DNA from: Deltaproteobacteria bacterium
GTDB taxonomy: Bacteria > Desulfobacterota > Desulfobacteria > Desulfobacterales > SpSt-501
Reading direction: 5' to 3'
Assembly (NCBI GenBank): GCA_016219005.1
Contig: JACRCN010000041.1
Location: forward strand, 1 to 64,000
DNA: 64,000 nt
In this document: positions 1 to 8,709 of the stretch, in pieces
Numbering within the stretch: the stretch's first letter is position 1
Layout of the letters: every line of letters begins with the position of its first letter
Notes under the pieces: model-generated
What the model saw: the letters and a program-made list of their open reading frames with translations, nothing else
Told to the model about the DNA's origin: nothing
Database searches by the model: none
Program-made: the position numbers and the translations under genes

Positions 1-45
1 ACCGACACCGAGGCCATGAGATGGATTGAAAACCTGTACGCCTAA
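1..45 (+). CDS. 3' end of an unidentified gene
   Basis: An open frame enters from the left edge and ends in TAA at 43-45, leaving only 14 residues (ending IENLYA). The residues look like an ordinary protein C-terminus and a GC-rich hairpin follows, which is why I list it. No family can be assigned from so little sequence. Confidence 0.35.
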   Translation, partial: TDTEAMRWIENLYA

Positions 46-53
46 AATGAAAC

Positions 54-80
54 GGGGTGGTCCTGTTCCGGGGCCACCCC
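54..80 (+). terminator. GC-rich hairpin after the left-edge gene
   Basis: GGGGTGG at 54-60 pairs with CCACCCC at 74-80, nine bases after the stop of the left-edge gene. No T-run follows, so if it ends transcription it is not a classical intrinsic terminator. The AT-richer stretch from 81 to 434 contains no gene that I can support. Confidence 0.3.
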
Positions 81-434
81 ATATCGTCGGTGATTGAGGC
101 ATTCAATCTTACGTTTTCAGAAACAAGATATGGTGCCAGTCTGCTGTCAGTACCGCCTAAACGGGAGGATCATTTTTCGTTAGATATATCTCGAAGGCGC
201 AATCTATCATGGCTCGTTCCTCTCAGGATCATACCCACACTTTGCTGGAGAACAATTTGTTTGGGATTACTTGACCTAAACCATCGAAATTTCATTTACT
301 TACAAAGATTCTATATAATCGCCGATATACGTATTACAAGCTGGGTTAATATAGTTATGGATAACACTTGCAACATGGGCGAAACGCGGAAAGAAGTATG
401 CTTTCACTATCGCCAGCTTTAACCTATACTTTAG

Positions 435-2144
435 TTACTGGCTCGGGTGGACCTGCGCCTTCTTGAGCTGCTCCATGACCTGCGCCAGGTTGTAGCTCGC
501 CGGATCCTGAAGGGGGGGGAACTTGATGTAGGTCTCGAGCTCCTTGAGCCACAGCGCCTGGCCGATGGGCAGCAGGTTCCAGTCGTATATGTAAGCCGTG
601 ACCGGCCCGGCGAGCGCGCCGCTGAACCAGAAATTCGCCTTTTTCCACTCGCCCATCCCCATCTCGAATGGATCGCGCTTGAGGTTTACCATGCCGGCGG
701 CGAACTGGGTCTGGACTCCCGGGACATTCCAGCCCGTCGAGGTTTCGGGCGCGATCGCGAAATACATCTTCCAATTCTTGTAGCGCACCGCGGACGGGTG
801 CGCGCTGGAATAGTAGAAGAAGGTATCGCGCGCGGACTTCTCGGTCTTTCCCTCCAGGTAGTCGCGCTGATCGACGCCGTCGAGCGTCGTCTTGACGATC
901 CCGGGATAGCTGCCGGCCTCGATCTGCTTCTTGAGGCCGTCGCCCTTGGGGCCACCGGCGATGTTCACGAGCGTGGGCAGCCAGTCGAGCGAGGCGAAGA
1001 TCTCGTTCTTCACCGTGCCCGGCTTGATGACGCCCGGCCAGCGGATGACCATCGGCGCGCGCATGCCGCCTTCCCAGGTGGTCATCTTCGAGCCCTTGAA
1101 AGGCGTGGTGCCGCCGTCGGGGAAGGTGAAGGTCTCGGCGCCGTTGTCGGTGGTGAAGGTTACGATGGTGTTGTCGAGCTGGCCCATCTCTTCCAGCTTC
1201 TTCAGGACGTAGCCGATGTTGTCGTCCATCTGCTTCATGCCGGCTTCGTTGACGCCCCAATCCTTGCCGCCGGGCTCGCCGACCATGGCCATGTACTTGT
1301 CGTTCAGCACGGTCGTGACGTGCATGCGCGCCGGGTTGTACCAGACGAAGAAGGGCTTGTTGGTTTTCTTCGGGTCGTTGCGGTCCAGGAAGTCGATGAC
1401 CTTGGCCGAAATCTCCTCGTCCACCCCCTTCGAACGCTCGAGGGTCAGCGGGCCCTGGTCTTGGCACTTCTGCGTCTTCGACGAGCCATCGCCCTTGCAC
1501 CAGAGGACGTTGCGCGGCGGCGTCAGGCAGACGGTCGTCTTCGGATCGACGGCCCCGGGAACCTCGGGGAGACCGGGGATCGGGGTGTTCTTGCACGGCG
1601 GCGCGACGGTCTGCTGGGTGGGGGTCTTGTTGATGTCGGGGAAGCTCACGCCCTGCATCGCATCCAGGTGGTACAGATAGCCCCAGAACTCCTGGAACCC
1701 GTGCGCCGTCGGCAGCGCGTCGGTGTGATCGCCCAGGTGGTTCTTGCCGAACTCGCCGGTGTTGTAGCCGAGGTCGAGTAGGAACTTCGCGAGCGCCGGC
1801 GTTCCGGGTCGCAGGTAGCTCGGGCTGCCAGGAAGCTGCGGCGGGATCATGCCCGTGCGCAACGGGTTCATACCGGTGAAGAAGGCGTTGCGCCCCGCAG
1901 TGCAGCTTTGCTCCGCGTAGTAGTGCATGAAGATCGCACCCTCGTTCCCGATGCGGTCGATGTTGGGCGTCTCGCCGACCATCAGCCCGCGGTGGTAGAT
2001 GCTGGGCTGCATCCACCCGATGTCGTCGCCCATGATGAACAGGATGTTGGGCTTCTTGTCGACTGCGCCGGCCTGTCCTGCGACTATTGCCAGCACAGCG
2101 GCCACGGCAAACGATATAGTCACTGCTTTTAGGATAGGTTTCAT
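435..2144 (-). CDS. secreted sulfatase (arylsulfatase-type)
   Basis: Predicted hydrolase of sulfate esters, exported to the periplasm; 569 residues. I start it at the ATG at 2144 because a GGAG ribosome site precedes it and because the protein then opens with a clean signal peptide (MKPILKAVTI, hydrophobic core, cleavage near AGA-VD at residue 27). The alkaline-phosphatase-fold core begins with PNILFIMGDD, whose Asp pair at 40-41 binds metal. The formylglycine-type motif follows at 81-85 as CTAGR, with Ala where Pro is usual (CxPxR). A second metal motif TTDNGAE lies mid-protein. Family membership is secure but the substrate is unknown. It stands alone on the minus strand, between an unidentified gene end and an IS remnant. 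Confidence 0.88.
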   Translation of the reverse strand: MKPILKAVTISFAVAAVLAIVAGQAGAVDKKPNILFIMGDDIGWMQPSIYHRGLMVGETPNIDRIGNEGAIFMHYYAEQSCTAGRNAFFTGMNPLRTGMIPPQLPGSPSYLRPGTPALAKFLLDLGYNTGEFGKNHLGDHTDALPTAHGFQEFWGYLYHLDAMQGVSFPDINKTPTQQTVAPPCKNTPIPGLPEVPGAVDPKTTVCLTPPRNVLWCKGDGSSKTQKCQDQGPLTLERSKGVDEEISAKVIDFLDRNDPKKTNKPFFVWYNPARMHVTTVLNDKYMAMVGEPGGKDWGVNEAGMKQMDDNIGYVLKKLEEMGQLDNTIVTFTTDNGAETFTFPDGGTTPFKGSKMTTWEGGMRAPMVIRWPGVIKPGTVKNEIFASLDWLPTLVNIAGGPKGDGLKKQIEAGSYPGIVKTTLDGVDQRDYLEGKTEKSARDTFFYYSSAHPSAVRYKNWKMYFAIAPETSTGWNVPGVQTQFAAGMVNLKRDPFEMGMGEWKKANFWFSGALAGPVTAYIYDWNLLPIGQALWLKELETYIKFPPLQDPASYNLAQVMEQLKKAQVHPSQ

Positions 2145-2289
2145 TTTCTGTCTCCTTTGGCAGTTTGCGCGGCAAACTGCTTGCTTTTGTTTGACCACAG
2201 CGTTTCCTGCGATGGGCATGAAGTATTATCACGACATTACGTCACCTCGGGAGCAGCGCCGTTGCCAGGCTACCGTATTCGTGACGGCC

Positions 2290-2306
2290 GTTTGACCAGG
2301 TCAAAC
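2290..2306. promoter_or_regulatory. 17-bp perfect palindrome upstream of the sulfatase gene
   Basis: GTTTGACC-A-GGTCAAAC is a perfect inverted repeat about 150 bp upstream of the sulfatase start. It suits a dimeric repressor or activator, but no obvious regulator gene is adjacent. The rest of 2145-2526 carries no gene that I can support. Confidence 0.4.
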
Positions 2307-2526
2307 TCGGCAAACGGAGGTTAACGGAAAGAACGGTAGTACTGGTGGGTGGCATTCAATATGGCTTGGTTGCCTGCCTGGCAATGGGGTGAATTATGTA
2401 TTTTTCATCGGAAACCTAAGATCGGCCCAGCGAGGCAAAGAGGCTAAAGCGATAGGGCTACAAAATTCTTGTGTTTAGAGGGAATCCCAATTGATCAATG
2501 GAAATGCGGAAAATTCTTCTAACAGC

Positions 2527-3498
2527 TCAGGATTGGTTTCCGTAACGGTAATCCCACAGATGCCGAAGGTTCTCCTTGATCGCCCAGGCACGGCAAACCT
2601 TCAGATCCAGGGACCGCAACGCCTCAAACTGCCCCTGGCGCCAGGCAGGCAGGTTCTCCCGACTCCACAGCCACAAATACTTGGTGCCCTTCAGGGTCTG
2701 TTCGCCGCGTTCCGAAAGCTGCCGGTGCTCGCTTTTGCGGACCTTGTCCACCGCATCCAATACATGGCGCATCACGTGAAACCGATCAAAGACAATCTTC
2801 TTCTCCGCCCGTGGTACATATTGCTTGGTGGCCGCGATGTAAGGATCCCACATGTCCATGGCCACCGCTTCCACCCCGGCAAGTTCCTCGCGACTAAATT
2901 GCCGGTAATAGCTCTCCAGGCTCTCTTGGCCCCGGTCATCCCAAACAAACTCAACGGTTCCCGCATCAATGTCGTAAACCAACGACTCGTATTTGTGACC
3001 CCGGGCTATCGACTTCTCGTCCACCCCGATGCGGCGGGGAACCCGATGCGGTTTGCGGGCTCGGCCGCGCTCAACCGCACGCTGCAGGCCGTTCCAGCTC
3101 TGATCCCAGCTCAACCCACAAAGGCGCGCCGTTGCTTCGATACTGCATTCTTGGGCCACGCGGATCATAAAGCTCTCAAAACTGAAGGTCATCTCCGAGC
3201 CGTTCTCACCAAACTCCGAACCAATCTGCTTGACCCCATGATGTGGGCAGTTCACGCGCGGCGGGCGCACATGAATGAAAGTCTGCATCTGACAGGTGTT
3301 CAGATGGCGATAGACGCGCTCCGGCGCATGATCATAAAGCCCGTAAAGTTCATCGCACACTGGGCATCGAACTCGAATGTCGGGTTCGTGGTCCACGTAA
3401 ATGTCCACTCGCTGCGATTGGTCATCAACAACAACCTGTTTGATGAACCAGGGCGGCCGAAGTCCGAGGATCTTGAAGAAAAGAGCTTTATCGTCCAT
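2527..3498 (-). pseudogene. ISL3-family transposase, C-terminally truncated
   Basis: The 323-residue product begins with the zinc-finger region of ISL3 transposases (CPVCDELYG, then a further CP-H pair) and continues into the DDE domain (RIGVDEKSIARGHKY, then AVAMDMWDPY). These stretches carry the first two catalytic Asp residues. Family members usually run to about 400-430 residues. Here the frame stops directly after HLWDYRYGNQS, so the final catalytic Glu and the C-terminal part are missing. The protein is therefore probably inactive. Its neighbours, a sulfatase and an Sm-like protein, appear unrelated to it. Confidence 0.75.
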
Positions 3499-3565
3499 AG
3501 GCTCAGCATACTCAAACCACTACATCTTGTATAGACCCATTAAAAACCCGGATGCGCCATAATTA
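2527..3565 (-). mobile_element. truncated ISL3-family insertion sequence
   Basis: This is the remnant of an insertion sequence consisting of a 3'-shortened transposase gene and its upstream end. The upstream boundary probably lies in the GC-rich stretch at 3546-3562 (on the minus strand it begins GGCGCATCCGGGTTTT). No inverted copy of that end is seen on the other side (2233-2526), so the distal end appears to be lost. The exact boundaries are uncertain. Confidence 0.55.
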
Positions 3566-3627
3566 TTTAAGATTAATTTTTAATATATGGAGAACGGTTC
3601 TCATGAGTGGCCCAATCCACCTTCGAC

Positions 3628-3975
3628 TTATTTCATGTCACGGAACTTTCCTTCAATAGCGGTGATGTCCTCTATTCTTATAAGGGCATCATAAAAATCT
3701 TTACCGGCAAGCTTCTCCATATGGAGAAGGCCGTTTCCAACGGACTTGACATAGCCCTGTATGGTTTTTCCCGATCTAAGGTGGACAAACACATCTTTAC
3801 CGACAAATGCCTTGATGTTATCTGCTAATGACGCGCCAGTGTCGAAATTGACCCCTTCCAAGGAGGTCACTTTTTTCTGCTGCGCTTGCACCTTCGCATC
3901 GAAAAAGAGGGGCGTCACCCAATAGAGGGTTATCATCACAACAATCAATGAAGCAAAATGAGCTTTTCCTTTCAT
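3628..3975 (-). CDS. small exported protein with an Sm-like (LSm/Hfq-fold) domain
   Basis: 115 residues from an ATG with a strong GGAGG site; a longer in-frame start upstream lacks one. The N-terminus has a hydrophobic segment (residues about 7-25) ending near VQAQQ, which looks like a signal peptide or anchor. The C-terminal 60 residues resemble an Sm fold, with a strand pair VFVHLRSGKTIQGYVKSV, a turn, and then IRIEDITAIEG as the Sm2-like strand. Cytoplasmic Sm proteins bind RNA; an exported one would need another role. It lies alone between an IS remnant and a lipoprotein gene. The function is unknown and the fold call is by eye. Confidence 0.6.
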   Translation of the reverse strand: MKGKAHFASLIVVMITLYWVTPLFFDAKVQAQQKKVTSLEGVNFDTGASLADNIKAFVGKDVFVHLRSGKTIQGYVKSVGNGLLHMEKLAGKDFYDALIRIEDITAIEGKFRDMK

Positions 3976-4073
3976 GATTGCCTCCTTAATAGTTCCATAG
4001 TGTTGCAATAGGAGCATATCACAGCTCTGGCGGTTCGGTTATACGTCGGATGATATCTTCCAAGTGGCCGCAT

Positions 4074-4113
4074 AAAAAAACCCGGGCCAACAGCTTTGCT
4101 ATTAGTGCCCAGG
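4074..4113 (-). terminator. intrinsic terminator downstream of the lipoprotein gene
   Basis: Read on the minus strand, CCTGGGC (4113-4107) pairs with GCCCGGG (4087-4081), one pair being G-T, across a 19-base loop. Seven T residues follow (4080-4074). It sits about 140 bases beyond the stop of the lipoprotein gene and upstream of the Sm-like gene. Confidence 0.5.
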
Positions 4114-4249
4114 CTCAGATCATGCAGTCCCTCTTAGTTCAGGGCATAAAGAGAATACCAAGTCCCTCGATATTGGTCAAACCGCCACCAAAAATTAAAG
4201 CGGGATTTTTACCAGACTTATTGATTTAGTGATATATTTTTCCTAATCT

Positions 4250-4867
4250 CTACATGCCGGCCTGCTTGAACAGCAGCGCCACATCCAGCTTGTTGATCGT
4301 GTCGCTCACCAGTTCTCCGACCACTTTGTCCGCATCGCTCTTGCCCATCAGAAAGGTGCGCTCCGCACTGCCGTTGATGGTTTGCTGGCTGGCCATCGTT
4401 GCATTTCTGAAAAGCTGAGTAGTGTAGGCGACGGCGGCACTCCATTTGCGGTCCCCGAAATCCAGCTGAAACTCCCTCAGCACCAGTTTCAGTTCCACAT
4501 CGGTCTTCGTGCCGGGGGGGACCACCTTCACACCGGCGTTCTCCAGGCGGTAGCGCAGCACTTCCTTGAACAGCGTGTCGACCGGGTAGGCCCCCTTCAG
4601 TTCGCCGCTGCTGCCGGGTCTCGTAACCGTCAGGGCGTAGACGCCGGTAAACCCCTCCAGTTCGTTCCGGGCGCTCGGGGTGAGAAACGCATCTGTCCTG
4701 CGGTCATCCACGAAAGTGATGGCTATGCTGCGTGCGAAGGTCTCGCCGGACGGCGGGGGCAGCTGATATTTGATGCTCAGCACGTTCGAAGACGCACAGG
4801 CGGCGGCCAAGGTGAGGATCAGCGCCCCTTTCAGAAACCAGCGATTCGCGACATGATATTTATTCAT
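4250..4867 (-). CDS. YajG/LptE-like outer-membrane lipoprotein of unknown function
   Basis: 205 residues. A basic N-terminus and hydrophobic stretch end in the lipobox LAAAC with Cys24 as the lipidation site, so the mature protein should be membrane anchored and periplasmic. The body alternates strands and helices, for example ARSIAITFVDDRRTD, then a segment about forming subunits (VDTLFKEVLRYRLENAGVKVV), then DVELKLVLREFQLDF. This is the pattern of YajG-type lipoproteins and the ABC/LPS-associated auxiliary lipoprotein fold. It is a single gene followed by an intrinsic terminator. Lipoprotein status is fairly certain; the subfamily is an inference. Confidence 0.7.
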   Translation of the reverse strand: MNKYHVANRWFLKGALILTLAAACASSNVLSIKYQLPPPSGETFARSIAITFVDDRRTDAFLTPSARNELEGFTGVYALTVTRPGSSGELKGAYPVDTLFKEVLRYRLENAGVKVVPPGTKTDVELKLVLREFQLDFGDRKWSAAVAYTTQLFRNATMASQQTINGSAERTFLMGKSDADKVVGELVSDTINKLDVALLFKQAGM

Positions 4868-5047
4868 TATTTTTGCCCTTTCTTTTGCGACCGTTGCGCC
4901 TGCGGCCCATACTGGCGTTGACGAGCAGCAATCCCTGTTTCACGGACCGTGGTGGTATCAGCAGTATGGCGAAAAGCGCTGTGTGTGTCAAGGAAAAGGG
5001 GCGACAATAGTAGTAATTCGGAAGATATGGAGAAAACCGGGTTGGAA

Positions 5048-5902
5048 TCAGCGCAGGTTCATGACTTCGATGATCCCTTCCATGAGGTCGGCCACCAGCA
5101 GCTTGTGGCGCAGGAGGCTGCCTTTTTTCAGGATGACCTTGACCACCTCCGCGCACTCCAGGGTCGCCAGGAAGACGACAGCATAGGGCAGGGTGCCCAG
5201 GGCCGTTTCGGCGCCTTTGGGGGGCAACTGCCCGGGTTCGCCATAGATCAGGCGCAGTCCCGTATCTTCGGGGAAAATGGTGGTGACGTGGCCGGATGAG
5301 CCCGCCACCGCCGCGGAGACCAGCGGGCAGCCGAGCCTGCGGCAGGCGTCCTCCACCTGGAAGCGAGTGCGCAGGTTGTCGAGGCAGTCGACGACGACAT
5401 CGCAGCCCTCGAGCACAGCCCCCGCATTTTCCGCCGTCACAAACTCGGCAAGGGCGGTGACATCCACCGACGGGTTGATCCGGCCGACCCGCGCCCGGGC
5501 AGCTTCGGACTTGAGCTGGTCTAAACCATCGACGGTGCTCAGCATCTGCCGGTTGAGGTTGCTGTCCTCGAACCGGTCCCCGTCGACCAGCCTCAGGCGG
5601 CCCACGCCCATCCGCGCCAGCACCTCGACCACGGTGCCGCCCAGGCCGCCGAGACCGACGACGCCGACGTGTGCCTGGAGCAGGGCGGTCTGGTCTGCAA
5701 GAGAGAAACTGCGCATATTGCGCGTGTAGCGTTCGGGGACGATACCGTTTTCCAGAGCGGCCATTTCGACCTCCCGGCCGCTCGCGCCCGACCGGCCGGC
5801 AAGACGCAGGGTGTTCGCGACGGAAAGGCTCTTGTAGGGAGCCTTGTCCGGAAAGGTTTTGGCCTCGCTCAGTTGTTCCAATTCATGGGGGGCAGGTTTC
5901 AT
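5048..5902 (-). CDS. HesA/MoeB/ThiF-family adenylyltransferase
   Basis: A 284-residue E1-like enzyme that would adenylate the C-terminal Gly-Gly of a MoaD/ThiS-type protein. An N-terminal extension of about 70 residues precedes the Rossmann nucleotide site VGVVGLGGLGG. The conserved DxNLNRQ-type stretch (EDSNLNRQ) and the DCLDN turn follow. The paired CxxC zinc motifs of MoeB are absent. I start it at the ATG at 5902 (GGGA spaced upstream) rather than at a GTG 21 bases earlier. HesA-like enzymes commonly accompany tungsten aldehyde oxidoreductases. This window holds such an enzyme (48456-50342) and two MoaD-like proteins ending in Gly-Gly (48229, 59457), which are plausible partners, but the link is inferred. 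Confidence 0.82.
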   Translation of the reverse strand: MKPAPHELEQLSEAKTFPDKAPYKSLSVANTLRLAGRSGASGREVEMAALENGIVPERYTRNMRSFSLADQTALLQAHVGVVGLGGLGGTVVEVLARMGVGRLRLVDGDRFEDSNLNRQMLSTVDGLDQLKSEAARARVGRINPSVDVTALAEFVTAENAGAVLEGCDVVVDCLDNLRTRFQVEDACRRLGCPLVSAAVAGSSGHVTTIFPEDTGLRLIYGEPGQLPPKGAETALGTLPYAVVFLATLECAEVVKVILKKGSLLRHKLLVADLMEGIIEVMNLR

Positions 5903-6080
5903 GAAGTCCCATCCGTAGTTCACGCGTCAAACAGAAAACCACGAACGGCTCATAATAACAAGCCATTTCGCCCACGGCAACGGGACGTTAGGGCCTGCAC
6001 GGGTTGCCGCGTTTATCGTTGCCAATTTTCCGTTTGACTTTTGGTTCGACTCGGGGTAAAAATAGTTCAATATATAAAAC

Positions 6081-6104
6081 CAAGTTCCATATATGGACCA
6101 CTTG
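6081..6104. promoter_or_regulatory. palindromic operator candidate before the first IclR regulator
   Basis: CAAGT-TCCATATATGGA-CC-ACTTG is a nested inverted repeat with a perfect 12-bp core (6086-6097). It lies just before the regulator gene and overlaps an alternative ATG at 6093, which argues that translation starts further down. It fits autoregulation by an IclR dimer and may also control the hexuronate genes. Confidence 0.5.
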
Positions 6105-6128
6105 AACCTTTTCGGCGGGATGATCCCG

Positions 6129-6896
6129 ATGAGTTCTTCCGAGCGCATCATCCGGGTGATCGAAACCGTGGTCTCTCATCAGCACACCGGCATCCGGTTC
6201 GCTGAAATTGTGGAAGAGACGGGGATCGCGAAGGCCACTGTTCATCGGCTTCTCGGCGAGTTGACCGAATTAGGGGTCTTATCCTTCAGCCCCGACAGCA
6301 AGCGTTATCGGGCAACGCTTAAGCTCGCTTCGCTGGGAGCGGGGGTCATTGCCAACTTTGACCTCCGTAACCACGTGCACCACCAACTCGTCAAACTGCA
6401 CCAGGAAACCAAGCACACCTGCAACATGGGAATCAAGCAGGGAGACGTGGGCATTTACACGGACAAGATCGAGTCCCACGATTACGGTATCAAGCTCTTT
6501 TCGGAAGTCGGCAAAACATTCCCACTTTACTGCACCGCGCTGGGCAAAGTCCTGCTCGCCTATGGCCCGGCGGCCGAAAGAAAGCGGGTCCTCTCACTGC
6601 CCATGAAGCCCTTCACGCCCAAAACCATCACCGATGCCCGGCGGGTGATGCAGCAGCTGGCAGCCGTCCACGTCCAAGGCTACGCGTTGGATTCTGAAGA
6701 GATCACCCGCGGGATCATCTGCGTTGCCGCACCGGTATTCGGGCCTCAGGAAGACATTATCTGCGCTATCAGCATCACCTTTCCGGCCTATCTTGCCGAA
6801 GAACGCGGCATTGAATCGGATATCGAGGCCATCAAACGACATGCCGCGGCCATTTCGGGCGTGACGGCCAATGCCGGGCAGGCCCACACGAATTGA
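6129..6896 (+). CDS. IclR-family transcriptional regulator (KdgR-like role proposed)
   Basis: About 255 residues from the ATG at 6129; an in-frame ATG at 6093 lies inside a palindromic operator. The N-terminal winged helix (EIVEETGIAKATVHRLL) is followed by the IclR effector domain, including YCTALGKVLLAY, the helix beginning ITRGIICVAAPVFG, and the C-terminal conserved FPAYL. IclR proteins bind small acids; KdgR, which controls pectin and hexuronate genes, is a member. The gene lies immediately upstream of a TRAP transporter and uronate enzymes on the same strand, so control of that cluster by a uronate or KDG-like effector is likely. Confidence 0.87.
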   Translation: MSSSERIIRVIETVVSHQHTGIRFAEIVEETGIAKATVHRLLGELTELGVLSFSPDSKRYRATLKLASLGAGVIANFDLRNHVHHQLVKLHQETKHTCNMGIKQGDVGIYTDKIESHDYGIKLFSEVGKTFPLYCTALGKVLLAYGPAAERKRVLSLPMKPFTPKTITDARRVMQQLAAVHVQGYALDSEEITRGIICVAAPVFGPQEDIICAISITFPAYLAEERGIESDIEAIKRHAAAISGVTANAGQAHTN

Positions 6897-7033
6897 GAGG
6901 GGAGGTGATCGATTCCAAGCATTGACGACCAATGGCCCTGGGGGAAGTGCCGAAGGCAGCCGAGGGATTAGGTGTTGAAACTATCGAATTTGCTTTCCAG
7001 AAACCGTTGCCATTAAGGGAAGGGAGGACCTCT

Positions 7034-8029
7034 ATGAAACATTCCAGGCATGTGGTTCGTTTGGCAGTGATGTGCGTGATGGCCCTCGTGTTCTGCATCG
7101 GCTTGACCGCGCAGGCTCAGATGGTGCTCAAGCTGTCTGAGATCCACCCGCAGGGCTACCCCACCGAGTTGGCAGACGAAGAGTTCGCCCGCCTCGTCAA
7201 CCTTTACACCAAGGGGGGGATCAAGGTGGACGTCTTCCCCGGTGGACAGATATCCGGCGACGAGAAGGTCGTCATCGAGCAGGTCAAGATCGGCGCGATC
7301 GCCATCGCCCGCGTCAGCTCCGGAGCGCTCGGCTCCTTCAATGCCCAGCTCAACGTTTTCAGCCTCCCCTTCCTCTTCGATTCGAAGGAGCACATGTGGG
7401 CCTTCCTGAACAGCCCCGCCGGCCAGAAGATGCTTGCCGACCTCGCGCCCTCAGGCTTCGTCGGCCTCTGCTGGTACGACGGCGGAGCCCGTTCCTTTTA
7501 CGCCAACTACCCGATCAACAAGATCGAGGATCTCAAAGGCAAGAAGTACCGTGTCATGCCCAACAACCTCCTCGTCAAGATGGTCGAAGCGATGGGAGCC
7601 TCGGCGGTCCCCATGGCCGCCGGCCAGGTCTTCAGCGCGATACAGACCGGCGTTATTGACGGCGCCGAAAACAACCCGCCTTCCCTGATCTCATTCAATC
7701 ATTATCAGGTCGCGAAACACTATCTCCTCGACGAACACCTGCGCTTGCCCGAGGTCCTCTTCATGAGCAAGATCGTGTGGGACAAGCTCAGCAAGGATCA
7801 GCAGGACGCCCTGCGCAAGGCCGCCGCGGAGACCGTCGCTTTCCAGCGCCAGAAGTGGGATGCCTACGAGATCGAGGCTCTCAACAAGATCAAGGCCGAG
7901 GGCGAGATCATCATCCCGGTCGCGGACAAGACGCCCTTCAAGAACGCGGTCAAACAGCTGATCGCCGAAGAGTCGCCCAAGTTCGCCGAAACCCTCAAGG
8001 CCATCGATACCCTCCGGCCCAAAAAGTGA
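7034..8029 (+). CDS. dctP: TRAP transporter solute-binding protein, DctP family
   Basis: 331 residues. The start at 7034 has an AGGGAGG site and gives a signal peptide (MKHSRHVVRLAVMCVMALVF, cleaved near AQA-QM). The mature part has the DctP fold: binding of acid substrates through the conserved Arg region (KGKKYRVMPNNLLVKMVEA), followed by AGQVFSAIQTGVIDGAENNP. It would deliver a substrate, probably a uronate, to the DctQ-DctM permease encoded just downstream. The gap to dctQ holds a stable hairpin, which could keep the binding protein in excess over the permease. Confidence 0.9.
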   Translation: MKHSRHVVRLAVMCVMALVFCIGLTAQAQMVLKLSEIHPQGYPTELADEEFARLVNLYTKGGIKVDVFPGGQISGDEKVVIEQVKIGAIAIARVSSGALGSFNAQLNVFSLPFLFDSKEHMWAFLNSPAGQKMLADLAPSGFVGLCWYDGGARSFYANYPINKIEDLKGKKYRVMPNNLLVKMVEAMGASAVPMAAGQVFSAIQTGVIDGAENNPPSLISFNHYQVAKHYLLDEHLRLPEVLFMSKIVWDKLSKDQQDALRKAAAETVAFQRQKWDAYEIEALNKIKAEGEIIIPVADKTPFKNAVKQLIAEESPKFAETLKAIDTLRPKK

Positions 8030-8048
8030 GAATCTGTCTGGAGGATAA

Positions 8049-8079
8049 GGCGGAGTTCCTTAGGGGCTCCGCCCCTTTT
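8049..8079 (+). terminator. hairpin plus T-run between dctP and dctQ (attenuator)
   Basis: GGCGGAG (8049-8055) pairs with CTCCGCC (8067-8073), followed by CC and TTTT. The operon continues downstream, so this is best read as a partial terminator or 3' mRNA stabiliser that lowers permease expression relative to the binding protein. The second TRAP operon has an analogous hairpin. Confidence 0.55.
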
Positions 8080-8190
8080 CGTTCCGCCTCTGATGGGCGC
8101 TTATCGCGCTGGCACGCGGGTCAGCTCGCACATCGCCGAGGCTTGGCTTATTAAACTGCCAGCGTAATCCTACCACAGGGGAGAATCCAC

Positions 8191-8709
8191 GTGCCCGAAA
8201 AGAAAGGCAGCCTGCGGAAGGTTTTCCTGATGGTCGACAAGATCATCGAGGCATTCGCCATCACCCTTTTGGTCGCCATGATTCTGATTGTCTTCGTGGC
8301 GGTCGTTACCCGCAAAGTCTTCGGTTTCGTCTTCGCTTGGTCCGAGGAGATCACCCTCCTGTGTCTGACATGGTTCACCTTCATGGGCATCGCCATCGGC
8401 TTTCGCGAGCGGCTCCACCTCGGCATGGACCTCTTCGAGAAGTTGCCCAGGAAGGTGCTCGATGCGTCCGACAAACTGGTCGACTTCGTCACCTTTCTCT
8501 TCGGCCTCTACCTCGTCGCCTACGGATGGGACTTCAGCATGATGATGAAGGGGTCCTTCCTCGCCGCGACCCAGCTCCCGAACATGGTACAGTACATCGT
8601 GATGCCCATCACGGGCGTGCTGACCTGCGTGTATTCGGGCCTCCAGCTTTTCGGCAGGGACCTGCGCCGCTACCACGTCATCGAAGAGGAGATCAAGCGC
8701 GATGCCTGA
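8191..8709 (+). CDS. dctQ: TRAP transporter small permease subunit, DctQ
   Basis: 172 residues from a GTG preceded by GGGGAGA. Four hydrophobic segments are visible (about residues 22-45, 55-75, 95-115, 130-150), with the typical EEITLLCLTWFTFMGIAIGFRER stretch between the second and third. DctQ forms the membrane complex with DctM. Its last codons overlap the dctM start by 8 bases, indicating translational coupling. Confidence 0.88.
   Translation: MPEKKGSLRKVFLMVDKIIEAFAITLLVAMILIVFVAVVTRKVFGFVFAWSEEITLLCLTWFTFMGIAIGFRERLHLGMDLFEKLPRKVLDASDKLVDFVTFLFGLYLVAYGWDFSMMMKGSFLAATQLPNMVQYIVMPITGVLTCVYSGLQLFGRDLRRYHVIEEEIKRDA

Noticed and set aside
57-422. Plus-strand open frame of 121 codons in the left intergenic stretch
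   Set aside because: It begins inside a GC-rich hairpin, has no ribosome site and no recognisable domain, and its composition is that of non-coding AT-rich DNA.
424-2232. Long second minus-strand frame and a long plus-strand frame over the sulfatase gene
   Set aside because: The sulfatase frame has a signal peptide, metal and active-site motifs; the others are Arg/His-rich shadow translations typical of GC-rich DNA.
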